Below, one piece after another: positions 21,120 to 30,628 of a DNA stretch of 64,000 nt. This DNA is from Corynebacterium kalinowskii (GTDB taxonomy: Bacteria > Actinomycetota > Actinomycetes > Mycobacteriales > Mycobacteriaceae), in NCBI RefSeq assembly GCF_009734385.1, contig NZ_CP046452.1, positions 1,302,001 through 1,366,000 of the forward strand, written 5' to 3'. Made by a program: the position numbers and the translations under genes. The notes under the pieces were generated by a model that had not been told where the DNA came from, made no database searches, and saw only the letters and a program-made list of their open reading frames with translations. Positions within the stretch are counted from its first letter, which is position 1. The number at the start of each line of letters is the position of its first letter.

Positions 21120-22007
21120 ATGGAACACATGACGTTTCGCGAAGATTTCCAGAAGACCGAGAATCGAGCCAGCCGTGGCGGTGGCGGTGGCCGTCTCGCC
21201 GCCGGCGGCGGTATCGGCACGCTGCTTATGGTCGGCTTGTTCTTGCTTATGGGTGGCAACCCTGCGGACATTGGCCAGGTCATTGGCCAACAGCAACAAG
21301 TGCCGGCAGGACAGGAACAGTCGGGTGGCCTCGACGAGTGTAAGACTGGCGCCGACGCCAACAACAACGTGAATTGCCGAATCGAATTCACCGGCATCTC
21401 CGTTGACCGTGTGTGGGAGAAGTTGCTGCCGGAACAAGCTGGAATTCAGTACACGGAACCTGGCTTGGTTGTCTTCGAGAACACCACCAACTCTGGCTGT
21501 GGCACAGCATCCGCAAACACCGGCCCGTTCTACTGCCCTGGTGACCAGTCCACTTACTTCGACGGCAGCTTCTTTGCCATGCTGGAAAAGCTCGGCGGCG
21601 AAAATGCCCCACTGGCGCAGGAGTACATCGTTGCCCACGAATTCGGTCACCACATCCAGAAACTGGAAGGCACCTTGGGCCTTTCCAACTACAACGATCC
21701 TGGTGCCGAATCTAACGCAGTGAAGATCGAACTGCAGGCCGACTGCTACGCCGGCATTTGGGCGCACCATGCCGATGACGGCGAGGACGCCATCCTCAAC
21801 CAAATCACCCCTGAGCAGGTGGAAAGCGCGATGAAGACCGCTGCTGCCGTGGGCGATGACAACATCCAAAAGCGTTCGGGTGGCTCGGTTCGCCCTGACC
21901 TGTGGACACACGGTTCTTCCAAGGACCGCGCGAACGCATTCCTCACCGGCTTCAACGAAGGCACCATGAAGTCCTGTGACACCTTGGGGCGCGGCGTTTA
22001 CAAATAA
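21120..22007 (+). CDS. Neutral zinc metallopeptidase, YpfJ/KPN_02809 family
   Basis: 295 residues (291 if it starts at the second ATG, 21129). Short N-terminus, a Gly-rich patch (SRGGGGGRLAAGGG), one membrane segment at about 30-47, then an extracytoplasmic peptidase domain. The zincin motif VAHEFGHHIQKLEG near residue 178 gives HExxH-like HEFGHH, and AESNAVKIELQADCYAG supplies the distal Glu/Asp. It lies alone between divergent aspS and a strong terminator. Substrates of this family are unknown. Confidence 0.85.
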   Translation: MEHMTFREDFQKTENRASRGGGGGRLAAGGGIGTLLMVGLFLLMGGNPADIGQVIGQQQQVPAGQEQSGGLDECKTGADANNNVNCRIEFTGISVDRVWEKLLPEQAGIQYTEPGLVVFENTTNSGCGTASANTGPFYCPGDQSTYFDGSFFAMLEKLGGENAPLAQEYIVAHEFGHHIQKLEGTLGLSNYNDPGAESNAVKIELQADCYAGIWAHHADDGEDAILNQITPEQVESAMKTAAAVGDDNIQKRSGGSVRPDLWTHGSSKDRANAFLTGFNEGTMKSCDTLGRGVYK

Positions 22008-22023
22008 GTCTCCCGACAGCCAG

Positions 22024-22057
22024 AGAACACCATCCGAAGATTTCCGGATGGTGTTCT
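22024..22057 (+). terminator. Intrinsic terminator after the zinc peptidase gene
   Basis: 13-bp perfect stem AGAACACCATCCG / CGGATGGTGTTCT with an 8-nt loop, then TTTTATAT. The convergent YhgE gene ends right beside it. Confidence 0.9.
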
Positions 22058-22059
22058 TT

Positions 22060-24081
22060 TTATATGTCGAGTTCTGGGTGAAGCTTGTCCAGCGTCAATA
22101 GTCGATCACGCCAGGCAGACAGCGAAGTCACCGTCATTGCGCCCAGCCAGACCAGCACGAGCACCACGATAGAATGCTCTAATCTGCCGTCGAAAACTGA
22201 GTGTCCGCCCACCAACATTTGGCGGAAGAGTTCAACAGAGTAGGAAATCGGATCATAGTGGTGGAACCACCGGAGAAATGCTGGCTGGGTCTCTGGAGGA
22301 TACAGACCACCTGAGGAGACTAGCTGTAGCGCCATCAAAATGATGCAGAGCAAACGACCCGCTGACGTACCAAAGAACGCGTTAATTGCCTGTGTGACAC
22401 CCACGAAGCACATCGACACTCCGACCAGTGCTGCCCACAGCCCAATCGGATGAACGGCATGTGCCTTGAGCACGACCTCAAGCACGAACCACACAGCGGT
22501 GGCCTGCAAACTGCCGATCACGATGCCGGGTATCCAGGAGGAGATCGCCACGCGTACTGGGTGCATTCCGGAGTCGATGGCGCGTCGCTTGAGGGGGCGC
22601 AGCACCATGAACATCATCGTGCCGCCGAGGAACATCGCCAACGAGGAAAAGAACGGTGCAAGTCCCACGCCGAAGGAAGTCAGCGTTTGACCGGTGTTGT
22701 GTGTCTGGACCATCTGGCCGAGCATTGTCGACGCCTTGTCGCGCTTGTCCTCATCGAACTTCGGCGAACGTGAGGCTGCATCACTTAGTTTCAGACTGAG
22801 CTCCCCACTACCTTCATCGAGCTGGACCAATCCGTCACGCAGCGCTGAGGCGCCCACCGAGAGCTGCTGTGTGCCTTCAACGAGTTTGGTCGTCCCATCA
22901 CTGAGGGTTTGCGTGCCGACGACCAACTTGCCTGATCCCTCAGACAGTTGGGTCAAACCGCTCGCGAGTTCACTGGCGCCGGAGTCGGCGGCAGTCATTC
23001 CTAGGCGATATTCCGAATTCGGATCACCCAGTTGGTAGGCCAAGGTGCGGGCACCTTCTTGCAAGCGCTTGAGGTCGGAGGCTGTTGTTGATTGCGGGCC
23101 GAGGCCCTGACCATTAACGGCTGCGATCGTAGCGTCGAACTGGTTGGCAAGCTCCACGGCAGCTGGAACGCCGAGTGCACGCAGCTGCGCCGATGCAGTC
23201 ACAAGCGGTGCAACCACCTGCTCTTGAGCGTTGGTCGCTTGATTCGCCATTGTCACCACCTGATCGACCCCGGCTGAGATCTGCTGGGCCCCGTTGCCGA
23301 GCTGAACTGTTGCGCCGCCCAGCGATGTCAGCCCTTGATCGAGTTGTGAGGCGCCCTTTTTCGCTTCTTTCAGTCCCGTATCTAGCTGCTGAACTCCAGT
23401 AGCCAGCTGCTGAGCGCCTGAATCGAGTTGGGCGCTCTTTTCCGAGAGCGTCCCGGTGCCGTCGGCAAGCTGGCTGGCACCGGTGCGAGCATCTGTCACG
23501 CCCTCCTTGAGTCGCCCCGAGCCGTCTGCTGCCTGGCTGAGGCCATCACCGATCGTGTTGAAGCCGATCAGGAGCTGGTTACTTGCCTGTTTTCCCAGCT
23601 CAGCATCGATCGTTGCCACGACCTGATTCGTAACTTGGTTGCCGAGCATGCTGGCAATGAAGCCGTTGGCGTTGTTGTAGACCGTGGCGATCTGGGCGGA
23701 CTGGGGCTGGTCAGTGTTGACGCTGAGCACAGATTGGGAAAAATCGGTGGGCAGCTCGAGGGCGAAGTAGTAGGTGCCGTCAGCGACTCCACGGGCCGCT
23801 TGCTCTGCGGTGGCTGCCTCGAAACCGACCTTGTCGGTCTGCAGCAGTTTATGCATAACCTGGTCACCAGCATTGATGCGAGTACCGTCTTTGTCCGCTC
23901 CTTGATCGGAATTGACCACGGCTACCGGTAGGTCCTTCAAGCCAGTGATCGGATCCCAGTAGGCCCAAGGAAACAGTCCACCAAAGATCAGCGGAAGCAA
24001 GGTGAGCACGACGAAGGCGGCTCGCGGTAGCTTGCCGCTGGCAAAACGCCGGAGCTCAGAGCCGATGTGGAAGAGATTCAT
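22060..24081 (-). CDS. YhgE/Pip family membrane protein
   Basis: 673 residues with the YhgE/Pip layout: one N-terminal membrane segment (residues 20-40), a long extracytoplasmic region, then about five C-terminal segments (from about 490) like an ABC-2 permease. The outer part holds many copies of a degenerate heptad-like repeat (QLADGTGTLSEK, QLDSGAQQLATGVQQLDTG, QLSEGSGKLVVGTQTL), predicted to form long coiled coils. The family includes phage-infection protein Pip of lactococci. It is 3 nt from the ABC-like gene and divergent from a TetR gene, so together they look like a small regulated export unit. Confidence 0.88.
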   Translation of the reverse strand: MNLFHIGSELRRFASGKLPRAAFVVLTLLPLIFGGLFPWAYWDPITGLKDLPVAVVNSDQGADKDGTRINAGDQVMHKLLQTDKVGFEAATAEQAARGVADGTYYFALELPTDFSQSVLSVNTDQPQSAQIATVYNNANGFIASMLGNQVTNQVVATIDAELGKQASNQLLIGFNTIGDGLSQAADGSGRLKEGVTDARTGASQLADGTGTLSEKSAQLDSGAQQLATGVQQLDTGLKEAKKGASQLDQGLTSLGGATVQLGNGAQQISAGVDQVVTMANQATNAQEQVVAPLVTASAQLRALGVPAAVELANQFDATIAAVNGQGLGPQSTTASDLKRLQEGARTLAYQLGDPNSEYRLGMTAADSGASELASGLTQLSEGSGKLVVGTQTLSDGTTKLVEGTQQLSVGASALRDGLVQLDEGSGELSLKLSDAASRSPKFDEDKRDKASTMLGQMVQTHNTGQTLTSFGVGLAPFFSSLAMFLGGTMMFMVLRPLKRRAIDSGMHPVRVAISSWIPGIVIGSLQATAVWFVLEVVLKAHAVHPIGLWAALVGVSMCFVGVTQAINAFFGTSAGRLLCIILMALQLVSSGGLYPPETQPAFLRWFHHYDPISYSVELFRQMLVGGHSVFDGRLEHSIVVLVLVWLGAMTVTSLSAWRDRLLTLDKLHPELDI

Positions 24082-24084
24082 GGC

Positions 24085-24744
24085 TTACTCCCCTTGTGTC
24101 AAGGAAATGACACGGTCGAATTGCTGGTGGGTGTCGGAATTGGTGGAGGCCACGATGACGGGGGTGCGTTCGGACAGCGTGCGCAGGTGATCGATAAGTT
24201 CAGCACGTATGTCAAGGCTGCGGACTTGGTCGATGTCATCGATCACTACGAGCGCCGGCTCTGGGCGTGCGAGCAAGGCGAGGGCAACCCGTAATACGAA
24301 TCGATGGGTCGGATTCAGAGAACCGACCTGTGCTCGCGGCTCGATTTCGAGTTCAAAAAGGTCCCGAATACTCTGCCAACGTTCGATGTTCGTAATGTCA
24401 GTGGGAGTGCGCCGATACCACGGGCTGGACCACGCCGAAACTTCACGGATGTACGTAGCCACGCGAACGTTTCTGTCTAGGCCATCGATGCTGGACACGC
24501 CCGCCAATGCGATGTGCTTATTCAGAGCGCGTGGACTGTCCAACGTGGACCCATCGGGAAGATCCAGCTCGATGGACCCTTTCACCGGCTTCATTCGGCC
24601 GGCCAGGGTGAGCATCGTGGTTGTGGCAGATGCTTCACGTCCAGTGCAGAGCAAAGTCAGTGCGTTGTCTAGTTCGAAGTCGGGCACGCGCAGCCCCGTC
24701 GCAACCACGAGATCGTGGACACGCAAGAAAGCTGTGTCTGTCAT
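24085..24744 (-). CDS. ABC-ATPase-like protein with degenerate nucleotide motifs
   Basis: 219 residues from ATG 24744; a TTG at 24759 would add 5 residues. The order of elements is that of an ABC ATPase, but the motifs are altered. The Walker A position reads CTGREASATTTMLTLAG, lacking the GK(S/T) lysine; the signature position reads GSLNPTHRFVLRVALALLARP; Walker B is PALVVIDDIDQVRS, with Asp in place of the catalytic Glu. It may bind nucleotide poorly or act as a structural partner of the adjacent YhgE protein. Co-transcribed with it. Confidence 0.7.
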   Translation of the reverse strand: MTDTAFLRVHDLVVATGLRVPDFELDNALTLLCTGREASATTTMLTLAGRMKPVKGSIELDLPDGSTLDSPRALNKHIALAGVSSIDGLDRNVRVATYIREVSAWSSPWYRRTPTDITNIERWQSIRDLFELEIEPRAQVGSLNPTHRFVLRVALALLARPEPALVVIDDIDQVRSLDIRAELIDHLRTLSERTPVIVASTNSDTHQQFDRVISLTQGE

Positions 24745-24788
24745 TGTTAAAAGCCCCAATTTTAACCGGAGGGTGAACTATCAGTTAG

Positions 24789-24801
24789 GATGGTGACCAT
24801 C
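24789..24801. promoter_or_regulatory. Candidate operator of the TetR regulator
   Basis: GATGGT-G-ACCATC, a perfect 6+1+6 palindrome in the 112-bp region between the divergent ABC-like and tetR genes. A TAGGAT box overlaps its left end (24787-24792), reading toward tetR. Position and symmetry fit autorepression and control of the YhgE operon, but binding is inferred. Confidence 0.5.
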
Positions 24802-24856
24802 ATGCTCCGCCATGTGAATATTCGCAAACTGGCACTTCAGGTAAGGATGTATCTGC

Positions 24857-25411
24857 ATGCGTTCTGATGCACTGCGCCGTCGACAAGCAATCCTCGCCGC
24901 GGCCCGCACCGTCTTTGCTCACGGCCCCGACTCCGGCACTCTCGAGGAGGTCGCCCGGGTCGCGAAGGTTGGTATCGCAACGGTGTATCGAAATTTCAAG
25001 GACAAGGACGCTCTGCTCATTGCCACCCTTGATGAGCTGCTCGCACGCATTGTCGACGTCCAATCCACCGCTCTCAAAAGGTTCGCCGATCGCCCCGAGA
25101 CCGCGCTCTCCCTATATGCCCATGACCTGATTAATCTTGGCCTCGCTCCACTCATCGTCAACGCTGACGATGCCCGCGTGCAAGATCTCATGCCGCACTA
25201 CGAAGAGGTTCGCGACCAACTCACCACCAACAACCGTGAAATTATCGCTTTGGCCAAACAGCACGACCTGGTGCGGCGCGACATCACGTCGCTGTTTTTC
25301 ATTTCGGGATTAATCCAATCGGCCAGGCCGCCAGCGCAGACCATTCTGCCGCCCATCGCAGACCTGGAACACCAGATGGTAGATGTCTTTCTCGCAGGAC
25401 TCACGCCCTAG
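24857..25411 (+). CDS. TetR/AcrR family transcriptional regulator
   Basis: 184 residues. The N-terminal helix-turn-helix is typical: RRRQAILAAARTVF, then TLEEVARVAKVGIATVYRNFKDKDALL at residues 32-58. The C-terminal ligand domain is unassigned (SLFFISGLIQSARPP). Divergent from the ABC-like/YhgE genes with a palindrome between them, so it probably represses them and itself; the inducer is unknown. Confidence 0.9.
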   Translation: MRSDALRRRQAILAAARTVFAHGPDSGTLEEVARVAKVGIATVYRNFKDKDALLIATLDELLARIVDVQSTALKRFADRPETALSLYAHDLINLGLAPLIVNADDARVQDLMPHYEEVRDQLTTNNREIIALAKQHDLVRRDITSLFFISGLIQSARPPAQTILPPIADLEHQMVDVFLAGLTP

Positions 25412-25435
25412 AATTCGCCTACTGTGGAGTTCATG

Positions 25436-26143
25436 ATGTCGCCAGCCACACAGTTCCTTTCCGCCTTCAATTCCATCGAGTCACATCTACGTGATGCACT
25501 CAAGGCTAAAAATTCAGACGGCTTCACGTGGATGGTCCGGCTGGCTGCCAAGAAAAAGATCATCACCGAGGCGCAGTCTCGATCACTGCAAGAGTTCGCA
25601 GAATTGCGCAACGCAATCGTGCATGGCGATTTCAGCGACGGTCACGCGATTGCTGATCCTCGGCCCGATACCATCACCCACATCGAGAGCATTCGCGATG
25701 CCATCGTTGCCCCTGTCACGGTGTTAGACGTAGTGGGAGCGAAAGATGTGCAACACCTGACCCCACAATCCAGCATCTTGAAGGCACTCACCCTCATTCG
25801 GGATTCCACCATCTCCCAGTTCCCGCTGTATGAGGGCGGAAAATTCGTAGGGCTGCTGACCACCAACACGATCGCACGCTGGGTAGCCAATGATCTGGAC
25901 GACAATAACCATTTGGATGCCGTCACTATTGCCGACGCTCTTAAGTATGCCGAGCACGCGGAACACGTTGAGTTCTTCCCCCGAGATGTCACTGCCGCCC
26001 ACGCGGTTGCCACGTTTATGCAACCAGGTTCTGCGCAGTTCGCGATCATTACCGAAAATGGCCGACCCCATGAAAAGCCCTTGCGCGCGGTTGGACGCTC
26101 CGACCTCGCCCTGCTGCACCAGGCACTGATCTCCACACCCTAG
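25436..26143 (+). CDS. CBS-domain protein
   Basis: 235 residues from ATG 25436, spaced 6 nt from GGAG; in-frame GTG 25424 and ATG 25433 are closer to or inside that site. The N-terminal helical part (residues 1-70) has ELRNAIVHGDFSDGHAIADP, similar to the RxNxxxH-like surface of HEPN/Cthe_2314-type proteins. Two CBS motifs follow (ILKALTLIRDSTISQFPLYEGGKFVGLLTT and TAAHAVATFMQPGSAQFAIITENGR), which usually bind adenosyl compounds. Function unknown. No obvious partner. Confidence 0.7.
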   Translation: MSPATQFLSAFNSIESHLRDALKAKNSDGFTWMVRLAAKKKIITEAQSRSLQEFAELRNAIVHGDFSDGHAIADPRPDTITHIESIRDAIVAPVTVLDVVGAKDVQHLTPQSSILKALTLIRDSTISQFPLYEGGKFVGLLTTNTIARWVANDLDDNNHLDAVTIADALKYAEHAEHVEFFPRDVTAAHAVATFMQPGSAQFAIITENGRPHEKPLRAVGRSDLALLHQALISTP

Positions 26144-26204
26144 ACAGAATGCTCAAAACTGCGCTATTGTTGTCGTGTCAACATTAGGTTAAACAGGAGT
26201 ACTC

Positions 26205-27317
26205 ATGCAGTTCGGAATCTTCACGATCGGTGATGTCACCACCGACCCCACTAACGGCACCACCCCCACCGAAGCGGAACGAATTCAGTCGATGACTGCC
26301 ATCGCGCTTAAAGCGGAAGAAGTAGGTCTCGATGTTTTCGCCACCGGCGAGCACCACAATCCGCCTTTCGTCCCCTCTTCCCCTACTACCCACTTAGCAT
26401 TCATCGCAGCACAGACGGAAAGACTGATCCTTTCCACTTCTACCACGCTCATCACCACCAACGATCCGGTAAAGATCGCAGAGGATTTTGCCTTCCTACA
26501 GCACTTAGCAGGTGGGCGGGTCGATTTAATGATGGGACGCGGCAACACCGGCCCGGTATACCCGTGGTTTGGCAAAGACATCCGCAAGGGTATTCCACTC
26601 GCCATCGAAAACTACCACCTGCTGCGCAGGCTGTGGCGAGAAGAGATCGTCAATTGGCAGGGTGAATTCCGCACTCCGTTGCAGGGCTACACCAGCACCC
26701 CGGCTCCCCTTGATGGCGTACCGCCATTCGTGTGGCATGGTTCTATCCGCTCTGTAGAAATTGCTGATCAAGCTGCTTTCTACGGTGACGGCTTCTTCCA
26801 TAACAACATTTTCTGGAACAAGGAACACACTGCGAAGATGGTCGGCATTTACCGCCGAAAGTTTGAGCGGTACGGCCACGGCCGCGCAGATCAGGCCATC
26901 GTAGGTCTTGGTGGCCAGTTCTTCGTCGGAGAGACGGAAGAGGCAGCCAAGAAATTCTTCCGCCCTTATTTCGACAATGCGCCAGTCTACGGTCATGGCC
27001 CTTCTCTGGAAGAGTTCACTACGGCTACGCCACTCACGGTTGGTACGGTGGAACAGGTCATCGAACGCACCATGCAGTTTGCCGACTGGGTGGGAGACTA
27101 CCAACGCCAACTGTTCTTGGTTGACCATGCAGGTCTGCCATTGGAAGTCGTTCTCCAGCAGATTGAGATTCTGGGCCGAGACATCGTTCCCGAGCTTCGT
27201 CGTCGCATGGAGGCTCGCCGACCGGACCACGTTCCTTCAAACCCGCCAACCCACGCCACGCTCAGGGCCAACCCTGATTCGGCACACTTTCAGGTCATGC
27301 CAGGAAAGGACATCTAG
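26205..27317 (+). CDS. FMN-dependent LLM-class monooxygenase (CE1758-like)
   Basis: 370-residue luciferase-like TIM-barrel flavoprotein, with a good SD (AGGAG, 5 nt before ATG). Family marks: FGIFTIGDV at the N-terminus, LDVFATGEHHNPPFVPSSP, VDLMMGRGNTGPVYPWFGKD and GGQFFVGETEEAAKKFF. Its TAG overlaps the GTG start of an FMN reductase by one base, so the pair forms a two-component system in which the reductase supplies FMNH2. The oxidised substrate is unknown. Confidence 0.87.
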   Translation: MQFGIFTIGDVTTDPTNGTTPTEAERIQSMTAIALKAEEVGLDVFATGEHHNPPFVPSSPTTHLAFIAAQTERLILSTSTTLITTNDPVKIAEDFAFLQHLAGGRVDLMMGRGNTGPVYPWFGKDIRKGIPLAIENYHLLRRLWREEIVNWQGEFRTPLQGYTSTPAPLDGVPPFVWHGSIRSVEIADQAAFYGDGFFHNNIFWNKEHTAKMVGIYRRKFERYGHGRADQAIVGLGGQFFVGETEEAAKKFFRPYFDNAPVYGHGPSLEEFTTATPLTVGTVEQVIERTMQFADWVGDYQRQLFLVDHAGLPLEVVLQQIEILGRDIVPELRRRMEARRPDHVPSNPPTHATLRANPDSAHFQVMPGKDI

Positions 27318-27958
27318 TGCACCGCATCATCGCCGTCAGCGCGGGCATCTCCGCTCCCTCTAGTACCCGCACTCTTGCGGAACAGCTCGCAGGCGCTACA
27401 GAATCGGCGATCACAGCTCGTGGTGAAGCGGTCCACACTGAATTCCTGGACCTGCGTGACCTAGCGGTCGACCTCGCGCACACTTTCACCTCGCCCGGCT
27501 ATTCCTCCCCCGCGCTCACTGCGGGAATCGAGTCTGTCACTAATGCGGAAGCGCTGATTGCGGTCACGCCTATTTACAAGGCCAGCTATTCCGGACTGTT
27601 CAAGATGTTCTTCGACATCATTGATGCCAAGGCGCTCGTCGATAAGCCCGTGCTGCTGGCTGCCACCGCTGGCACTCCGCGACACTCCCTCGCTCTTGAG
27701 CACGCAGTTCGCCCCCTCTTTTCCTTCCTTCGGGCACGCACCATTCCAACCGCAGTGTTCGCCGCCACCGAAGACTTTGGCGGCGACGCAGCGGATGATC
27801 TCCAAGCTCGCATCGTGCGAGCAGCCAACGAGCTGGCGATGTCCCTCATGGCAGAGAGCTCGACGGTAGGTGGGCTCGGTGGCAGCTTCGCCCGTCACGG
27901 TGAGGACGACGAAGGCACTGGCGGCAGCTTCGCCGACCGGTTGAGGAAATATAACTAG
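27317..27958 (+). CDS. NAD(P)H-dependent FMN reductase (CE1759-like)
   Basis: 213 residues, GTG start overlapping the monooxygenase stop (TAGTG). Flavodoxin-like fold: IIAVSAGISAPSSTRTLAEQL binds FMN phosphate at the N-terminus, EALIAVTPIYKASYSGLFKMFFD near 77, and ATAGTPRHSLALEHAVRPLF near 113. The C-terminal tail is Gly/Asp rich and probably disordered. Role: reduced flavin supply for the preceding gene product. Confidence 0.87.
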   Translation: MHRIIAVSAGISAPSSTRTLAEQLAGATESAITARGEAVHTEFLDLRDLAVDLAHTFTSPGYSSPALTAGIESVTNAEALIAVTPIYKASYSGLFKMFFDIIDAKALVDKPVLLAATAGTPRHSLALEHAVRPLFSFLRARTIPTAVFAATEDFGGDAADDLQARIVRAANELAMSLMAESSTVGGLGGSFARHGEDDEGTGGSFADRLRKYN

Positions 27959-27968
27959 ACTGTGGCAC

Positions 27969-29333
27969 ATGGCCATCAGTGCTGTGGACCTGTTCAGCAT
28001 CGGCATCGGGCCGTCATCCTCACACACCGTTGGCCCGATGCGCGCTGCTGCCCGATTCGCCTCTGACCACCCACATCAGGACGTCCACATCGAGCTGCGC
28101 GGCTCTCTCGCAGCCACTGGGGTCGGCCACGGCACAGACCGCGCCGTCATCCTCGGCCTGGAAGGGTACGCGCCAGATTCAGTGCCCGACAACGTCGATC
28201 CGCCCGCAGGAGAGCCTGTGGCACTTTCGGGACAGCTTTCCGACGGCCGCAAGTACACCATTACGTTTAACACCGATCCGCTGCCGGAACACCCAAATGC
28301 GATGCTCTTCCGCGCGGGCGATGGCGCTGAGGAACGCTTCTTTTCTGTCGGAGGGGGATTCATCCTGACCGGTTCCGAACTCGCCGAGCGCACCAAGCGC
28401 GGCGGTCTGGGAGCAGGAGTTACTACCACGGGGCACCCCGACGATGTCCCCTACTACTTCACCACGAGCGCCCGCCTGCTCATGCTGAGTCATCGCAATG
28501 AGCTGCGTATTTGCGAGATCATGGCAGCCAACGAAACAGCGCTGCACGGCTGGGACAAAGTCGAAGAACATCTCGATCGCGTATGGCACACCATGCAAAA
28601 CTGCGTGCAGTCCGGAATATCTACGGAAGGCACTTTGCCAGGAGGTTTGTCCGTCGAACGCCGCGCCCCGCGCTTGCACAACGCACTACAGAATAGACGC
28701 GATCCACACATCTCGGCCGGTTTCGGGGCGATGGAGTGGGTTAATCTCTTTGCACTGGCGGTCAATGAGGAAAATGCTGCTGGTGGCCGCGTTGTTACCG
28801 CACCTACAAATGGCGCAGCCGGAATCATTCCCGCAGTGATGCACTATGCGCGGGATTTTCTCCCGTCCTTCCAGGATTCAGATGCTCGTCGCTTCCTGCT
28901 CACCGCGGCAGCGATCGGCTTGATCATCAAAGAGAACGCTTCCATTTCAGGGGCAGAAGTTGGCTGCCAGGGCGAAGTGGGCTCCGCCGCGGCGATGGCA
29001 GCGGCCGGGCTTTCGGAGATCCTGGGTGGTACTCCGGAGCAAGTGACCAACGCCGCGGAGATTGCACTCGAGCATAACCTTGGCCTGACCTGCGATCCTG
29101 TCGGTGGCCTCGTCCAAATCCCCTGCATCGAACGCAACGCGATTGCCGCAGTCCAAGCGATTAACGCGGCCCGCCTCGCCAACCTTGGTACCGGCATTCA
29201 CCACGTATCACTCGATGATTGCGTCCGTACCATGGCTGACACCGGCCGCGACATGATGGGCAAATACAAAGAGACCTCCATGGGAGGCCTCGCTGTACAT
29301 ATTGGTTTGCCGGTCAACCACACCGAGTGCTAG
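27969..29333 (+). CDS. sdaA: L-serine ammonia-lyase (L-serine dehydratase), single chain
   Basis: Deaminates L-serine to pyruvate and ammonia using a [4Fe-4S] cluster. 454 residues with fused beta (1-155) and alpha (180-454) domains. Motifs: [18 protein letters not shown] near residue 11, [17 protein letters not shown] and [20 protein letters not shown], which hold the cluster cysteines. It ends convergently with hisS, overlapping by 4 nt. Confidence 0.95.
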   Translation: MAISAVDLFSIGIGPSSSHTVGPMRAAARFASDHPHQDVHIELRGSLAATGVGHGTDRAVILGLEGYAPDSVPDNVDPPAGEPVALSGQLSDGRKYTITFNTDPLPEHPNAMLFRAGDGAEERFFSVGGGFILTGSELAERTKRGGLGAGVTTTGHPDDVPYYFTTSARLLMLSHRNELRICEIMAANETALHGWDKVEEHLDRVWHTMQNCVQSGISTEGTLPGGLSVERRAPRLHNALQNRRDPHISAGFGAMEWVNLFALAVNEENAAGGRVVTAPTNGAAGIIPAVMHYARDFLPSFQDSDARRFLLTAAAIGLIIKENASISGAEVGCQGEVGSAAAMAAAGLSEILGGTPEQVTNAAEIALEHNLGLTCDPVGGLVQIPCIERNAIAAVQAINAARLANLGTGIHHVSLDDCVRTMADTGRDMMGKYKETSMGGLAVHIGLPVNHTEC

Positions 29334-30607
29334 CCAAGCAAAGCACGCAGCTTTTCGATGATCCCTTCCAAGCTCACGTCCTCTTGGGTGTGCTCGGCTA
29401 GATTCTTCAGCGCTACCTGACCAGACTCGAGCTCACGATCTCCGAGCACCAAGGCATAGGAGGCGCCGGCACGGTCAGCGCCCTTCATTGCACCCTTGAG
29501 TCCACGGTCGCCGTAAGCCATGTCGGCAGAAATACCGGCCATACGGAGATCATTGATCAGGGATACCATGCGACGCTTGGCGTCGGCTCCCATGGCTACG
29601 CCATAAACATCTACCCGTACACCGGCGGTGACCTGCTGCTCTTCCGCCTTGAGCGCCAGCAGAGCGCGGTCGACTCCAAGTCCGAAGCCGACGCCGGAGA
29701 GTTCCTGGCCACCGAGTTGAGCCATCAGACCGTCGTATCGGCCACCGCCGCCAATGCCGGACTGCGCGCCGAGGCCGTCGTGGACGAATTCGAAAGTGGT
29801 CTTGTTGTAGTAATCCAGGCCGCGCACCATTCGGGAGTTGATGGTGTACGGCACCTTCATGTCATCAAGCATGCCGAGGACTGTCTCGAAGTGGGCCTTT
29901 GATTCCGCAGAAAGGTGATCGAGCATGAGCGGTGCGTCGACGAGCATTTCTTTCATTTCAGGGCGTTTGTCATCGAGTACGCGCAAGGGATTGATGTCCG
30001 CGCGGCGACGGGTTTCCTCATCCAGCGGCAGCTTGAACAAGAACTCTTGGAGCTTTTCACGGTAAGCCGGACGGCAGGTGTCGTCGCCGAGGCTGGTGAG
30101 CTCCAGGCGGAAGCCGCTCAGTCCGATGGAGCGGAAGCAACGATCGGCAAGGGCGATGACCTCGGCATCCAGCGCAGGATCATCGACGCCGATGGCCTCG
30201 ACGCCGACTTGTTGCAACTGGCGGTACCGACCAGCCTGGGGGCGTTCGTAACGGAAAAACGGACCGGCGTAGGTCAGCTTAACCGGCAGCTGGCCACGAT
30301 CCAGGCCGTGTTCGATTACGGCGCGCATGACGCCGGCAGTACCCTCCGGGCGGAGGGTTACACTGCGGTCGCCACGGTCGGCGAAGGTGTACATTTCCTT
30401 GGACACCACGTCCGTTGATTCGCCAACGCCACGGGCAAACAAGCCGGTATCTTCAAAGATCGGCAACTCAATGTGCTCGTATCCAGCCAGGTGCGCCTGA
30501 TGCGCGAAAGTGTTGCGCACGGCAAGGAACTCCGGCGACACAGGTGGGACATAGTCAGGCACGCCCTTTGGGGCGCTAAACGGCTGGAATTTCTTTGCTT
30601 CACTCAC
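29330..30607 (-). CDS. hisS: Histidyl-tRNA synthetase
   Basis: Class II synthetase, 425 residues from GTG 30607. Motif 2 region [18 protein letters not shown] and [20 protein letters not shown], His-specific [13 protein letters not shown] (HisA loop) and motif 3 [15 protein letters not shown]. The C-terminal anticodon domain follows from about 325. The downstream MBL gene is 21 nt upstream on the same strand, the usual actinobacterial pair. Confidence 0.96.
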   Translation of the reverse strand: MSEAKKFQPFSAPKGVPDYVPPVSPEFLAVRNTFAHQAHLAGYEHIELPIFEDTGLFARGVGESTDVVSKEMYTFADRGDRSVTLRPEGTAGVMRAVIEHGLDRGQLPVKLTYAGPFFRYERPQAGRYRQLQQVGVEAIGVDDPALDAEVIALADRCFRSIGLSGFRLELTSLGDDTCRPAYREKLQEFLFKLPLDEETRRRADINPLRVLDDKRPEMKEMLVDAPLMLDHLSAESKAHFETVLGMLDDMKVPYTINSRMVRGLDYYNKTTFEFVHDGLGAQSGIGGGGRYDGLMAQLGGQELSGVGFGLGVDRALLALKAEEQQVTAGVRVDVYGVAMGADAKRRMVSLINDLRMAGISADMAYGDRGLKGAMKGADRAGASYALVLGDRELESGQVALKNLAEHTQEDVSLEGIIEKLRALLG

Positions 30608-30628
30608 ATAGGAAAACTTTACCCTGTC

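Noticed and set aside
20976..21911. Minus-strand open frame opposite the zinc peptidase and into aspS
   Set aside because: The opposite strand has the HEFGHH peptidase with intact motifs; this frame has no family features.
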